Shown: piece after piece, positions 41,357 to 49,244 of the stretch
How the letters are laid out: each line of letters starts with the position of its first letter
Position numbering within the stretch: position 1 is the first letter of the stretch
Origin: Geodermatophilus obscurus DSM 43160
GTDB taxonomy: Bacteria > Actinomycetota > Actinomycetes > Mycobacteriales > Geodermatophilaceae
Direction of reading: 5' to 3'
Length of the DNA stretch: 64,000 nt
Assembly: GCF_000025345.1 (NCBI RefSeq)
Contig: NC_013757.1
Coordinates: 3,658,001 to 3,722,000, forward strand
Translations under genes and position numbers: made by a program
Notes under the pieces: model-generated
Told to the model about the DNA's origin: nothing
What the model saw: the letters and a program-made list of their open reading frames with translations, nothing else
Databases searched by the model: none

Positions 41357-42769
41357 GTGAGCACGCTCCAAGCCGTTCCCCCCGCCATCGCCGCCGACCC
41401 GCGCGACCCCGAGGACCGCCTGGTCCGGTTCTTCGACGCCGGGTCGATGTCGCTGCTGGTGTCCCGGGACACCTCCGGCGTCGTGGCCGCCCGCGGCACG
41501 GTCTCGGGCACCCGGGCGGTCGCCTTCTGCACCGACGCGACCGTCATGGGCGGCGCCATGGGGGTCGACGGCTGCCGGCACATCGTCGACGCCATCGACA
41601 CCGCCCTGCGCGAGCGGCTGCCGGTCGTCGGCATCTGGCACTCCGGCGGCGCCCGGCTGGCCGAGGGGGTCACGGCGCTGCACGCGGTGGGCGAGGTCTT
41701 CGGGGCGATGGTCCGCGCCTCGGGACGCATCCCGCAGATCTCGGTCGTCCTGGGCCCGGCCGCCGGCGGCGCCGCCTACGGTCCGGCGCTGACCGACCTG
41801 GTGATCATGGGTCCGGCCGGCCGGGTGTTCGTCACCGGCCCGGACGTCGTCCGCTCGGTCACCGGCGAGGACGTCGACATGGAGAGCCTGGGCGGTCCGG
41901 ACACCCACGGCCGGCGCAGCGGCGTCGTCCACGTGGTGGCCGTCTCCGAGCAGGGCGCGCTGGACACCGCGCGGCAGGCCGTCGACCTGCTGGCCGCGCA
42001 GGGCACCTTCGCCTCCCCCGAAGGCGAGCCCGACGTCGACCTTCGGGCCCTGCTGCCCGAGCAGGCTAACCGCGCCTACGACGTCAAGCCCGTGGTGGCC
42101 GCCGTCCTCGACGGGCCGTCGCTGGAGCTGCACCCGCGCTGGGCGCCGAACATCGTCACCGCGCTGGGCCGGCTGGCCGGCCGGACCGTGGGCGTGATCG
42201 CCAACAACCCGCTGCGGCTGGGCGGCTGCCTGGACTCCGCGTCGGCGGAGAAGGCGGCCCGCTTCGTGCGGATGTGCGACGCGTTCGGCGTCCCGCTGGT
42301 GGTGCTCGTCGACGTCCCGGGCTACCTGCCCGGCGTGGGCCAGGAGTGGGACGGCGTGGTGCGCCGCGGGGCCAAGCTGCTGCACGCCTTCGCCGAGGCG
42401 GTGGTGCCCCGGGTGACGCTGGTGACCCGCAAGTCCTACGGCGGCGCCTACATCGCCATGAACGCCCGCTCGCTGGGCGCGACGGCCGTCTTCGCCTGGC
42501 CGGGCGCGGAGGTGGCGGTCATGGGCGCCAAGGCAGCCGTAGGCATCCTGCACCGCAAGAAGCTGGCCGCCGTCCCGCCGGGTGAGCGCGAGGCGCTGCA
42601 CGCCCGGTTGGCCGCCGAGCACGAGCGGATCGCGGGCGGCGTGAACCGGGCCCTGGAGATCGGGGTCGTCGACGAGGTGGTCGACCCGTCGCAGACCAGG
42701 CGACGGCTGGTGGCCGCACTCGCGGCCGCGCCGCCCGGCCGCGGGGCGCACGGCAACATCCCGCTGTAG
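41357..42769 (+). CDS. accD6: acyl-CoA carboxylase carboxyltransferase (beta) subunit
   Basis: The protein has 470 residues from GTG 41357 (GGAGG upstream). Carboxyltransferase halves are seen. FCTDATVMGGAMGVDGCRHI, IWHSGGARLAEGVTAL and LGPAAGGAAYGPALTDLVIM are in the N-terminal half. DVPGYLPGVGQEWDGVVRRG, LVTRKSYGGAYIAMNARSLG and AWPGAEVAVMGAKAAVGILH are in the C-terminal half. It transfers carboxyl from biotin to acetyl- or propionyl-CoA, making malonyl-CoA for FabD. In Mycobacterium the accD6 gene ends the fabD-acpM-kasA-kasB operon in the same way; the symbol is by synteny. The biotin-carrying alpha subunit is not in the window. Confidence 0.9.
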   Translation: MSTLQAVPPAIAADPRDPEDRLVRFFDAGSMSLLVSRDTSGVVAARGTVSGTRAVAFCTDATVMGGAMGVDGCRHIVDAIDTALRERLPVVGIWHSGGARLAEGVTALHAVGEVFGAMVRASGRIPQISVVLGPAAGGAAYGPALTDLVIMGPAGRVFVTGPDVVRSVTGEDVDMESLGGPDTHGRRSGVVHVVAVSEQGALDTARQAVDLLAAQGTFASPEGEPDVDLRALLPEQANRAYDVKPVVAAVLDGPSLELHPRWAPNIVTALGRLAGRTVGVIANNPLRLGGCLDSASAEKAARFVRMCDAFGVPLVVLVDVPGYLPGVGQEWDGVVRRGAKLLHAFAEAVVPRVTLVTRKSYGGAYIAMNARSLGATAVFAWPGAEVAVMGAKAAVGILHRKKLAAVPPGEREALHARLAAEHERIAGGVNRALEIGVVDEVVDPSQTRRRLVAALAAAPPGRGAHGNIPL

Positions 42770-42786
42770 CGGGGGCAGACGACGGC

Positions 42787-42820
42787 CGGGCCCGGCACCT
42801 CCGCGGAGGTGCCGGGCCCG
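42787..42820 (+). terminator. strong hairpin after the fab/acc operon
   Basis: A perfect 16-bp inverted repeat cgggcccggcacctcc / ggaggtgccgggcccg with a 2-base loop begins 18 bp after the carboxyltransferase stop. It is very likely the operon terminator. Confidence 0.85.
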
Positions 42821-42949
42821 ATCGTGTGGGGAGTGTCTGGTCGTCCGGACGCCGCTTCCCCGACGACGTCCGGACGACCCGTCTGAGCCTACGACGAGAG
42901 GTGCGGGGCTGCCGTCCCGTCGTAGCCGGTTCGTGATGAAGTCGAAGGT

Positions 42950-43012
42950 GGAAGGACCCCGGTGCCCCCCACCACTCGCAAGCTCGTGCCGGGCCCCTGC
43001 ACCGGGGCCTAG
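42950..43012. repeat. intergenic palindromic repeat, copy E
   Basis: ggaaggaccccggtgccccc, then caccactcgcaagctcgtgc, then cgggcccctgcaccggggcc. Arms ccccggtgc/gcaccgggg pair. It lies at the 3' end of the DUF3145 gene (minus strand) and overlaps its stop, so it may end its transcript. Confidence 0.6.
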
Positions 43013-43509
43013 ACGACCTGGTGCAGCCAGGTGACTGGGCTCCCGTCACCGGCGTGCCGGTAGACCTCGAGGTCGGCGTCCCAGGCGGCACCGAGCAACT
43101 CGTCGACCCCGTGCCGGAACGCCTCGATCGACGTGGCGTGGGCCGCGAGGTTGCGCAGCTGCTGCTCGCTCACCACCAGGTCGCCGTTGGCGCTCGTGGG
43201 TGCGCGGAAGACACCGTGACCGGGCACGTACGACATGCGCTCGCCGTCGTTGCCGTAGCTCGCCTCTTCGGTGACCTCGAAGCGCAGCATCGGCCACGCG
43301 CGCAGCGCAGCGACGAGCTTGGCGCCCGTTCCGGGAGCACCAGTCCAGGCGACCTCGGCACGGTAGGAACCGTGTGCCGCGGGCTGGTCGGCCCACGACA
43401 GGGAGACCGGCGCGCCGATGACGCGCTCGAGCGCCCACTCGACGTGCTGGCAGAGCGCCTTCGGGCACGCGTGCACGAAGACGACACCCTGGGTAGACCG
43501 TCGCTGCAC
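43009..43509 (-). CDS. DUF3145 protein
   Basis: The protein has 166 residues from GTG 43509 with GGAGG seven bases upstream. It shows GVVFVHACPKALCQHVEWAL, then LSWADQPAAHGSYRAEVAWT, LRFEVTEEASYGNDGERMSY and a C-terminal RHAGDGSPVTWLHQVV. This is the conserved actinobacterial DUF3145 family. Function is unknown; it commonly lies beside the fatty-acid synthesis locus, as here. Confidence 0.9.
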   Translation of the reverse strand: MQRRSTQGVVFVHACPKALCQHVEWALERVIGAPVSLSWADQPAAHGSYRAEVAWTGAPGTGAKLVAALRAWPMLRFEVTEEASYGNDGERMSYVPGHGVFRAPTSANGDLVVSEQQLRNLAAHATSIEAFRHGVDELLGAAWDADLEVYRHAGDGSPVTWLHQVV

Positions 43510-43882
43510 GAGGCACCTCCATCGACTCGATCGGTCTCGTCTTCCCCAACGGACGATCGATTCGGTGACAGGCTGTGTTCAGCGATCTCGGACCAGGGGT
43601 CCCGGGGACAGTGTGCACGATGGTCACCCCATCGCGCCAGTGCGGACGTGGCAGTTGGGTCCGGTGTGACGGGTCGGTTCCCCGCGTCGCCCCTACGCGC
43701 TGGTCAGCGGGGGTGCCGCGTGGTCGGGGCCACTGTGCACCGATCCACCGCCACCCCACACGCCGTCCACAGGATCTCCCCCGCGGGTCCACAGATACTC
43801 GCTCCACGACCGGAGCTGTACCGGAAGCCGCTCACGGACCGTAGTGGGAGGCCGGGCGCTCATCCGTACCGAGAGCCGCAGG
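43510..43882. other. no gene seen
   Basis: This stretch holds the DUF3145 promoter region and then sequence without a convincing coding frame. It ends at the stop of the GGDEF gene. Confidence 0.4.
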
Positions 43883-44995
43883 TCAGCGGGCGAGCGCGGT
43901 CACCCGGTTGCCGCCGGCGCCCTTGGACCGGTACATCGCCTGGTCGGCGCGGCTGAGCACCTCGCGCCCCTCGTCGCCGGGCCGGACCACGGTGGCGCCG
44001 ACGCTCGCGGTGACCCCGGAGCCGGCGCCCACCGCCGCGACGGCGTCCCGCAGCCGGGCGGCCAGCGGCTCCTCCTCGCCGGGGGCCGCCTCGGCCAGGA
44101 CGGCGAACTCGTCGCCGCCCAGCCGGGCCACCGTGTCGGTCTCCCGGACCACGCCGCTCAGCGCCGCGGTCACCGCCCGCAGGACGGCGTCGCCGGCGGC
44201 GTGGCCGCTGCCGTCGTTGACGCCCTTGAAGCCGTCGAGGTCGACCAGGCAGACCACCCACCCCCCGTCGGCGTCGGCCGCGGCGCGGTCCAGCCGGTCG
44301 AGGAAGGCCCGGCGGTTGAGGCAGCCGGTCAGCGGGTCGGTGGCGGCGAGCACCTCGGAGGTGCGCAGGAGCAGCTGCTGCCGCTCGTAGGACTCCCACT
44401 GGTTGGCCGAGGCCATGGCGCAGAGCACCGTGTAGGTGCCCATGACCACCCCGATGAAGGACGCCGAGGAGTCCACGCCTCCGCCGGCGACGCAGAGCAG
44501 GTAGGCGCCGGTCATCACGGTCCCCATCGCGACGACGCCCCACGGCGGGTAGGCGATGCTCAGGAAGCCCAGGGTGATGAACAGCAGCGCGAAGAGCGGG
44601 CTGTCGGCCCCGCCGTCCACCCGGGTGCCCACGGTGACCAGCCCGGTGACCGCGAGGCTCCAGCCGTAAAAGTGCAGGCTGCCGCGCGGACCGCGGACCA
44701 TCCGCGCCACCGGTGCCACGAGCAGGAGCGGCGCGGCCAGGACCGCGGTGCCGGCCACGGCCAGCAGGACGACCCTGCGCCCCGCGGTGCCCGGCGTCAG
44801 GAGGACGTACCCGACCACGGCCAAGGCTGCGACCTCGGTGAGCACGACACCCAGCCGCACGTGGCGGACCCAGTAGGCGGCCCGGTCGTCGTCGTCGGCC
44901 AGTTGGCGGTACAGGGCGGCGCACAGCACGGTCCAGGAGGCGCGCACGCCGCCGGAGCGGCGGCGGCGGCGGTCCCGGGCCGGTTCGGCGTCCAT
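43883..44995 (-). CDS. membrane diguanylate cyclase (GGDEF)
   Basis: The protein has 370 residues from the ATG at about 44995; the frame is open further upstream but out of character. About six membrane helices (VRLGVVLTEVAALAVVGYVL through FIGVVMGTYTVLCAMAS) precede a GGDEF domain starting DPLTGCLNRRAFLDRLDRAA. The active-site loop is RLGGDEFAVLAEA. RETD lies five residues before GGDEF, matching the RxxD product-inhibition site. The domain should make cyclic di-GMP from two GTP and be feedback-inhibited. The membrane part is an unnamed sensor. Confidence 0.9.
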   Translation of the reverse strand: MDAEPARDRRRRRSGGVRASWTVLCAALYRQLADDDDRAAYWVRHVRLGVVLTEVAALAVVGYVLLTPGTAGRRVVLLAVAGTAVLAAPLLLVAPVARMVRGPRGSLHFYGWSLAVTGLVTVGTRVDGGADSPLFALLFITLGFLSIAYPPWGVVAMGTVMTGAYLLCVAGGGVDSSASFIGVVMGTYTVLCAMASANQWESYERQQLLLRTSEVLAATDPLTGCLNRRAFLDRLDRAAADADGGWVVCLVDLDGFKGVNDGSGHAAGDAVLRAVTAALSGVVRETDTVARLGGDEFAVLAEAAPGEEEPLAARLRDAVAAVGAGSGVTASVGATVVRPGDEGREVLSRADQAMYRSKGAGGNRVTALAR

Positions 44996-45116
44996 GCACC
45001 CGCCATCGACGTGGAGCGGCCCGACCTTGACCGTCCTCACCCTGCAGGGGTGGCGACGGGCGCCGGGCGAGACCCACGCCACGCCTGCCGCCGTCCGCGC
45101 TGGGTAGGAGGCCCGC

Positions 45117-46028
45117 ATGGCGCGCCGCGGGGACACCTCTCGCCACCAGGGGATGGCCGACGCCGGACGCGACACGGTCGGCCCGCTGGTGCTCGGCGCC
45201 TGGGACGCCTTCCTCGAGCAGGCCGCGGCCGTCGACCTCGACCGGCCGACCCGGCTGCCCGGCTGGCGGGCGCACGAGGTGTGCGTGCACCTGGGCCTCT
45301 GGGACGACCACGCGGCCCTGCCCGACCTCGTCGCCTCGGCGCGGGCCGGAGGGGCCGGGACGCCGCCGGACGTCGACGCGACGAACGCGCGGGTGACCGC
45401 GGCGCACCGGAACGCCTCGCGGGAGGAGGTGCTCGCCGCGCTGCGCCGCAACCGGGACGCCACCGCCCGTTACCTCAGCGAGGAGCCCGCGGAGCTGGAC
45501 ACCGCGCCTGCGGTCGCCGTCGTCGGGCGGCTGCCGTTGCTCAGCGTCGTCCTCGGCCAGGCCTACGAGCTGGCGGTGCACGGGCTGGACCTGGTGCCCC
45601 TCGGGGCGCCCCCTCCCCCGCCGGCGGTGCTGCAGTCGGGCCTGGCCGCGCTGGCCGACGTGACCGGCGCGCTGGCGGCCCGCGAGCGCGTCGACGGCGG
45701 GGCGACGCTGGCGACGCCGGAGGGCGGCTGGGCCTTCGCGGCCGGCGACCGCGGCTGGACGGTGCGCCGGACGCCCTCCGGCGAGGTCCGCGGCCCCGTG
45801 GTGGAGGCAGCGGCGGACCTGTTGCTGGAGGCGGCCTCGGGCCGGGTCAACCCGGTGACCGCGCTGGCCCGGCGCCGGCTGCGGGTGCACGAGCTCGGCG
45901 GCCTGCTGGCCCTGGCGCCGATCGTCCAGTCCGCGCCGGGCATCCCCGGCGGCCCGATCCTGGCACTGGCGGCGCAGACACTCGGCGGCGTGGGCGGCCT
46001 GCTCGGCCGGCTGCGCGGACGCCGCTGA
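45117..46028 (+). CDS. mycothiol-dependent maleylpyruvate-isomerase-family protein
   Basis: The protein has 303 residues from ATG 45117. The N-terminal four-helix DinB-like domain has the family motif PTRLPGWRAHEVCVHLGLWD (conserved W, H) and AYELAVHGLDL with a metal-ligand His. The middle has an SCP2-like part (GWAFAAGDRGWTVRRTPSGE), and the C-terminal tail is Gly-rich and hydrophobic. The family includes mycothiol-dependent isomerases and S-transferases of actinobacteria; substrate unknown. Confidence 0.75.
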   Translation: MARRGDTSRHQGMADAGRDTVGPLVLGAWDAFLEQAAAVDLDRPTRLPGWRAHEVCVHLGLWDDHAALPDLVASARAGGAGTPPDVDATNARVTAAHRNASREEVLAALRRNRDATARYLSEEPAELDTAPAVAVVGRLPLLSVVLGQAYELAVHGLDLVPLGAPPPPPAVLQSGLAALADVTGALAARERVDGGATLATPEGGWAFAAGDRGWTVRRTPSGEVRGPVVEAAADLLLEAASGRVNPVTALARRRLRVHELGGLLALAPIVQSAPGIPGGPILALAAQTLGGVGGLLGRLRGRR

Positions 46029-46115
46029 CAGAGGACCCCTGGGCCCGCACCAGGCCCCGTCCAGAGGCTCGCCGCGAGCTTGCGAGCGGTGAGGAGGACG
46101 GGGTCCTTCCTCAGC
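46029..46115. repeat. intergenic palindromic repeat, copy F
   Basis: The region contains agaggacccctgggcccg, ggccccgtccagaggctcgc and gaggacggggtccttcctca. Units on both strands meet here between convergent genes, and ggccccgtcc can pair with ggacgggg-type sequence. It probably serves as a bidirectional terminator. Confidence 0.5.
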
Positions 46116-47331
46116 AGGCGCCGCCCAGCGAGATGCCGTGCGACTGCAGCCACGGCATCGGGTTGACCCGACTGGCGTAGAGGCCGCCCTTGTGCACCTC
46201 GAAGTGCAGGTGCGGCCCGGTGGACTGGCCCTTGTTGCCGACGTCGGCGATGTGGTCCCCGGCCTGGACGACCTGGCCGGCGCCGACGAAGAACTGGTTC
46301 ACGTGCCCGTAGAGGGTGATCTGCCCGTCGCCGTGCTGGACGTAGACGGCCTGGCCGAAGCCGCTGGCCGCGCCGGCCTGTAGGACGACGCCGTCCTCCG
46401 GCACGTAGATCGGGGTGCCGATGGGCGCGGCGATGTCGACGCCCTGGTGCATGGTCCCCCAGCGCGGGCCGTAGCAGGAGGTGACGCGGCCCGCAGTCGG
46501 CATGCCGGAGGTGCCGGACGCGCTGGCGAGGGCCTGCTGCTGCTGGGCCTGCCGGGCGTTCCACGCGGCCGCGGCGTCGGCGGCGCCCTGTGCGGCGAGC
46601 ATGCGCTCACCGGCCTTGCGGAGCTCCTCGTCCAGGCGGGCCTTCTCCGCCGCCCGGGCGTCGTAGTCGGCCTGCGCGCGAGCGAGGTGGTCGTTGGCGG
46701 CACGCTCGGCCTCGTCGGCGGCGCGAGCGAGCCCGTCGAGCTCGGCGACGGCGGCCTGGGCGGCGCGGTCCGCTGCCTCGACCCGGGCCTCGACGACGAG
46801 GAACTCCCGCAGCCGATCGGCGCGGTGGTCGCCGATGACCTCCATGGTCGCGGCCTGCTGCAGCAGCTCGGTGGGGCTCGTCGCGTCGAGCACCATCTCG
46901 AGGTCGCCGTAGCGGTTGTCGGCGCCCATGTAGGCCTCGCGGCCGAGCTCGGCGATGTCGTCCTCGGCCTCGGCGACGGCGGCCTGGGCGGCGGCAAACT
47001 CCGCGGCGGTCCGCTCGGCCTCAGCCTGGCCGTGGGCGAGCTGCGCGCGGGCGACCAGGGCGGCGTCGGCGGCCGCCTCGGCCTCCACGGTCATCCGCTG
47101 CAGCTGCTCCTCGGCCGCTTTCACCTGGGCCTCGATCTGCTCGACCTGCTCGGCGAGCGCGGCCTGCTCGGAGGCGGCGGGAGCGGGAGCGGCACCGGCG
47201 ACGACGGGAGTGCCGGCCAGGAGCCCGGCCACCGCGGCGGCGACGACGACGGCCCGGCGGGGTGCGCTCGGGCGGCTGCGGGGTGAGGTGGCGCAGCGGA
47301 CCACGGTGTTCTGGCGGTGCAGGGTCGCCAA
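46111..47331 (-). CDS. secreted M23 peptidase with coiled-coil (cell-wall hydrolase)
   Basis: The protein has about 406 residues. I prefer TTG 47331, which follows GGGAG with correct spacing; the frame upstream to 47544 lies inside the riboswitch and should not be translated. A basic N-region and hydrophobic core (AVVVAAAVAGLLAGTPVVAG) form a signal peptide ending near GAAPAPA. A long coiled coil (residues about 50-250, rich in Ala and Glu) follows. The C-terminal M23 domain shows HQGVDIAAPIGTPIYVPEDG, GQITLYGHVNQFFV, and GPHLHFEVHKGG with the zinc-binding H-x-H. Such proteins cleave or regulate cleavage of peptidoglycan cross-links. The leader riboswitch implies control by cyclic di-AMP. Confidence 0.88.
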   Translation of the reverse strand: MATLHRQNTVVRCATSPRSRPSAPRRAVVVAAAVAGLLAGTPVVAGAAPAPAASEQAALAEQVEQIEAQVKAAEEQLQRMTVEAEAAADAALVARAQLAHGQAEAERTAAEFAAAQAAVAEAEDDIAELGREAYMGADNRYGDLEMVLDATSPTELLQQAATMEVIGDHRADRLREFLVVEARVEAADRAAQAAVAELDGLARAADEAERAANDHLARAQADYDARAAEKARLDEELRKAGERMLAAQGAADAAAAWNARQAQQQQALASASGTSGMPTAGRVTSCYGPRWGTMHQGVDIAAPIGTPIYVPEDGVVLQAGAASGFGQAVYVQHGDGQITLYGHVNQFFVGAGQVVQAGDHIADVGNKGQSTGPHLHFEVHKGGLYASRVNPMPWLQSHGISLGGAC

Positions 47332-47349
47332 GGCGACGGTTCTCCCATC

Positions 47350-47545
47350 CTCGCAACCGCCTACCGAGTTAGCTGACGGGTTCGGGCCGGACGGCGCCCT
47401 ACCTGCCTGCGTTTCCCCGACGCAGGCAGGACTCACCCCAGAGGTTCGGTGGGTCCCCGGTCCGCCTCGGCCCCGGGAGGGGACGTCGGCGGTTCGGCGG
47501 TGCCGTGCCGAGGCCCTCGGTTCCCGAGGAGCTGAGCCCGGCAAG
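47350..47545 (-). promoter_or_regulatory. cyclic di-AMP riboswitch (ydaO-yuaA class)
   Basis: Read on the minus strand, the 3' end carries the highly conserved block cccgaacccgtcagctaact followed by cggtaggcgg. Upstream are ggggtgagtcctgcctgcg and a tetraloop-like hairpin gcctgcgtcggggaaacgcaggc. The order and spacing fit actinobacterial ydaO-type riboswitches, which precede cell-wall hydrolase genes (M23, NlpC/P60, Rpf). In that class c-di-AMP binding usually turns expression off. The 5' boundary is approximate. Confidence 0.85.
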
Positions 47546-47959
47546 GCCGTCGGGAAAGCTACACGGATCCGGGCTCTGGGTCACGATCGGGTAACGCAGC
47601 CGGGGTGCCCTCTTGCCGCTGCAGACCAGCACCCACTACGCGCTGTCAGTACACGACAGCGAAGCGGTGACCGATGGTGCAGTCGTGACGCGCGAGGCGA
47701 GCAGCACGAACGCCGGAATGTCCCGGTTTCCCGGGCACGACCGCCTGCACACCCCGTGCCCGCTGTGATGTCGCCCACGAAACAACCCGATCGGGGGGCT
47801 GTGGACGGCATCCGGCCGCCGTCCACAGGGCTCGACGCCCTCGGCCGCAGAGGTGTAGCGGCGCCGCCGGCTGCCGATCGGTGGCGGCCGGGAGTGACGC
47901 CTAGGGTCGAACCAGGACGCCCGGCGGGAGTGCGCGGGCCGGATGGCGGGAGGGCGCGG
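47546..47959. other. no gene seen; promoter region of pstS-like gene and riboswitch
   Basis: This is a divergent region between the riboswitch (minus) and the phosphate-binding gene (plus). No coding frame is convincing. GGGAGGGCG just before 47960 is the binding site of the next gene. Confidence 0.4.
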
Positions 47960-49057
47960 GTGTCGGCCCGGAGGAAGGTCGCCGCTGCCGTCGGGGTCGC
48001 CGCAGTGGCCGGCGCCGCGGTGGCGCTGTCGCAGTACGTGCCACCGAACGAGCGCGGCCAGGCGGTCACGGCCGGGGACCTGAGCGGCTCCCTCGTCGGC
48101 GCCGGGGCGAGCAGCCAGCAGGCGGCCATGCAGGGCTGGACCGCGGGGTACTCGGGCGTGCAGCCCGGCGTGACCGTGGACTACGACCCGGTGGGCTCCG
48201 GCGGTGGCCGCGAGCAGTTCATCGCCGGCGGCATCGACTTCGCCGGCTCCGACGCCCCGCTCGACGAGGAGGAGCTCGTCGCGGCCCGCGAGCGCTGCGG
48301 CGGGGAGGTCTTCGAGATGCCAAACTACATCTCGCCGATCGCGGTGGTGCACAACGTCCCCGGCCTGCCGGAGCTCGGACTGTCCCCCACGACGCTGGCC
48401 CGGGTCTTCGACGGCCGGATCACCACCTGGAACGACCCGGCGATCGCCGCCGACAACCCCGGCGCCTCGCTGCCGGACCTGCAGATCACGCCGGTGAACC
48501 GCTCCGATGAGTCGGGCACCACCGAGAACTTCACCGAGTACCTGGCGGCCGCGGCCGGCGAGGCGTGGCCGTACGAGCCGGACGGCGAGTGGCCCGTGGC
48601 GGGCGGCGAGGCGGCCCAGGGGAACTCCGGGGTGGTGGCCGCTGTCGCCGGTGGCCAGGGGACCGTCGGGTACGCCGACCTCTCGCAGGCCGGCGACCTG
48701 GGTGTGGCCAGGATCGGCGTCGGCGGGGACTTCGTCGCGCCGACGCCGGACGCCGCAGCGGCCGTCGTCGAGGGGTCAGAGCCACTGCCCGGCCGCGGGC
48801 CGTACGACTTCGCCCTCGAGCTCGACCGGACCACCGCCGAGTCCGGCGAGTACCCGATCGTGCTGGTCAGCTACCACCTGGGCTGCATCGGGTACGAGGA
48901 CCAGCTCACCGCCGACCTGGTCGCAGACTTCATGACGTACGTGACGAGTAAGCAGGGCCAGGCCGCGGCGGCCGAGGTCGCCGGCTCCGCGCCGATCTCC
49001 GACGCGCTTCGCGACCAGGCCCGGACGGCGATCGACGCCATCAGCACCGCGTCCTGA
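47960..49057 (+). CDS. PstS-type phosphate-binding protein
   Basis: The protein has 365 residues from GTG 47960. The N-terminal signal segment (VAAAVGVAAVAGAAVALSQY) has no lipobox cysteine, so the protein may be anchored by an uncleaved helix or secreted. PstS features are GAGASSQQAAMQGWTAGYSG, VDYDPVGSGGGREQFIAGGI then DFAGSDAPL, NVPGLPELGLSPTTLARVFD, GRITTWNDPAIAA and NRSDESGTTENFTEYLA (phosphate-contacting Ser/Arg/Asp residues). It captures phosphate for an ABC importer. No pstC, pstA or pstB follows, since a tRNA and an integrase come next. Confidence 0.88.
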   Translation: MSARRKVAAAVGVAAVAGAAVALSQYVPPNERGQAVTAGDLSGSLVGAGASSQQAAMQGWTAGYSGVQPGVTVDYDPVGSGGGREQFIAGGIDFAGSDAPLDEEELVAARERCGGEVFEMPNYISPIAVVHNVPGLPELGLSPTTLARVFDGRITTWNDPAIAADNPGASLPDLQITPVNRSDESGTTENFTEYLAAAAGEAWPYEPDGEWPVAGGEAAQGNSGVVAAVAGGQGTVGYADLSQAGDLGVARIGVGGDFVAPTPDAAAAVVEGSEPLPGRGPYDFALELDRTTAESGEYPIVLVSYHLGCIGYEDQLTADLVADFMTYVTSKQGQAAAAEVAGSAPISDALRDQARTAIDAISTAS

Positions 49058-49090
49058 GACGGCCCGCGCATCTGGCAGGCTGGACACCGC

Positions 49091-49164
49091 GGGGCGGTAG
49101 CTCAGCTGGTCAGAGCATGGGACTCATAATCCCTGGGTCGTGGGTTCGAGCCCCACCCGCCCCA
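49091..49164 (+). tRNA. tRNA with CAU anticodon (Met, possibly Ile2)
   Basis: This is a 74-nt cloverleaf. The acceptor is GGGGCGG/CCGCCCC, the D-arm GCTC/GAGC, the anticodon stem TGGGA/TCCCT-like with loop CTCATAA, the T-arm GTGGG-TTCGAGC-CCCAC, and the discriminator A. CAU can be elongator Met, or Ile after lysidine modification; the sequence alone does not decide. The integrase at 49245 suggests its 3' end was used for integration. Confidence 0.9.
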
Positions 49165-49244
49165 CCGGTATAAGTGCAGGTCAGCGGCTCGGTGCTTGAT
49201 CGTTGATCTTGTCGGCAGGGCCCCGTGCCCACACGGTGCCCACA

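Noticed and set aside
39806-42751. 981-codon open frame on the minus strand across fabF and the carboxyltransferase
   Set aside because: It is an antisense shadow caused by GC-rich codon use; the plus-strand genes have full catalytic motifs.
43844-46180. 778-codon plus-strand frame over the GGDEF gene
   Set aside because: It overlaps the well-supported GGDEF gene and the MDMPI-type gene in other frames and has no recognisable domain.
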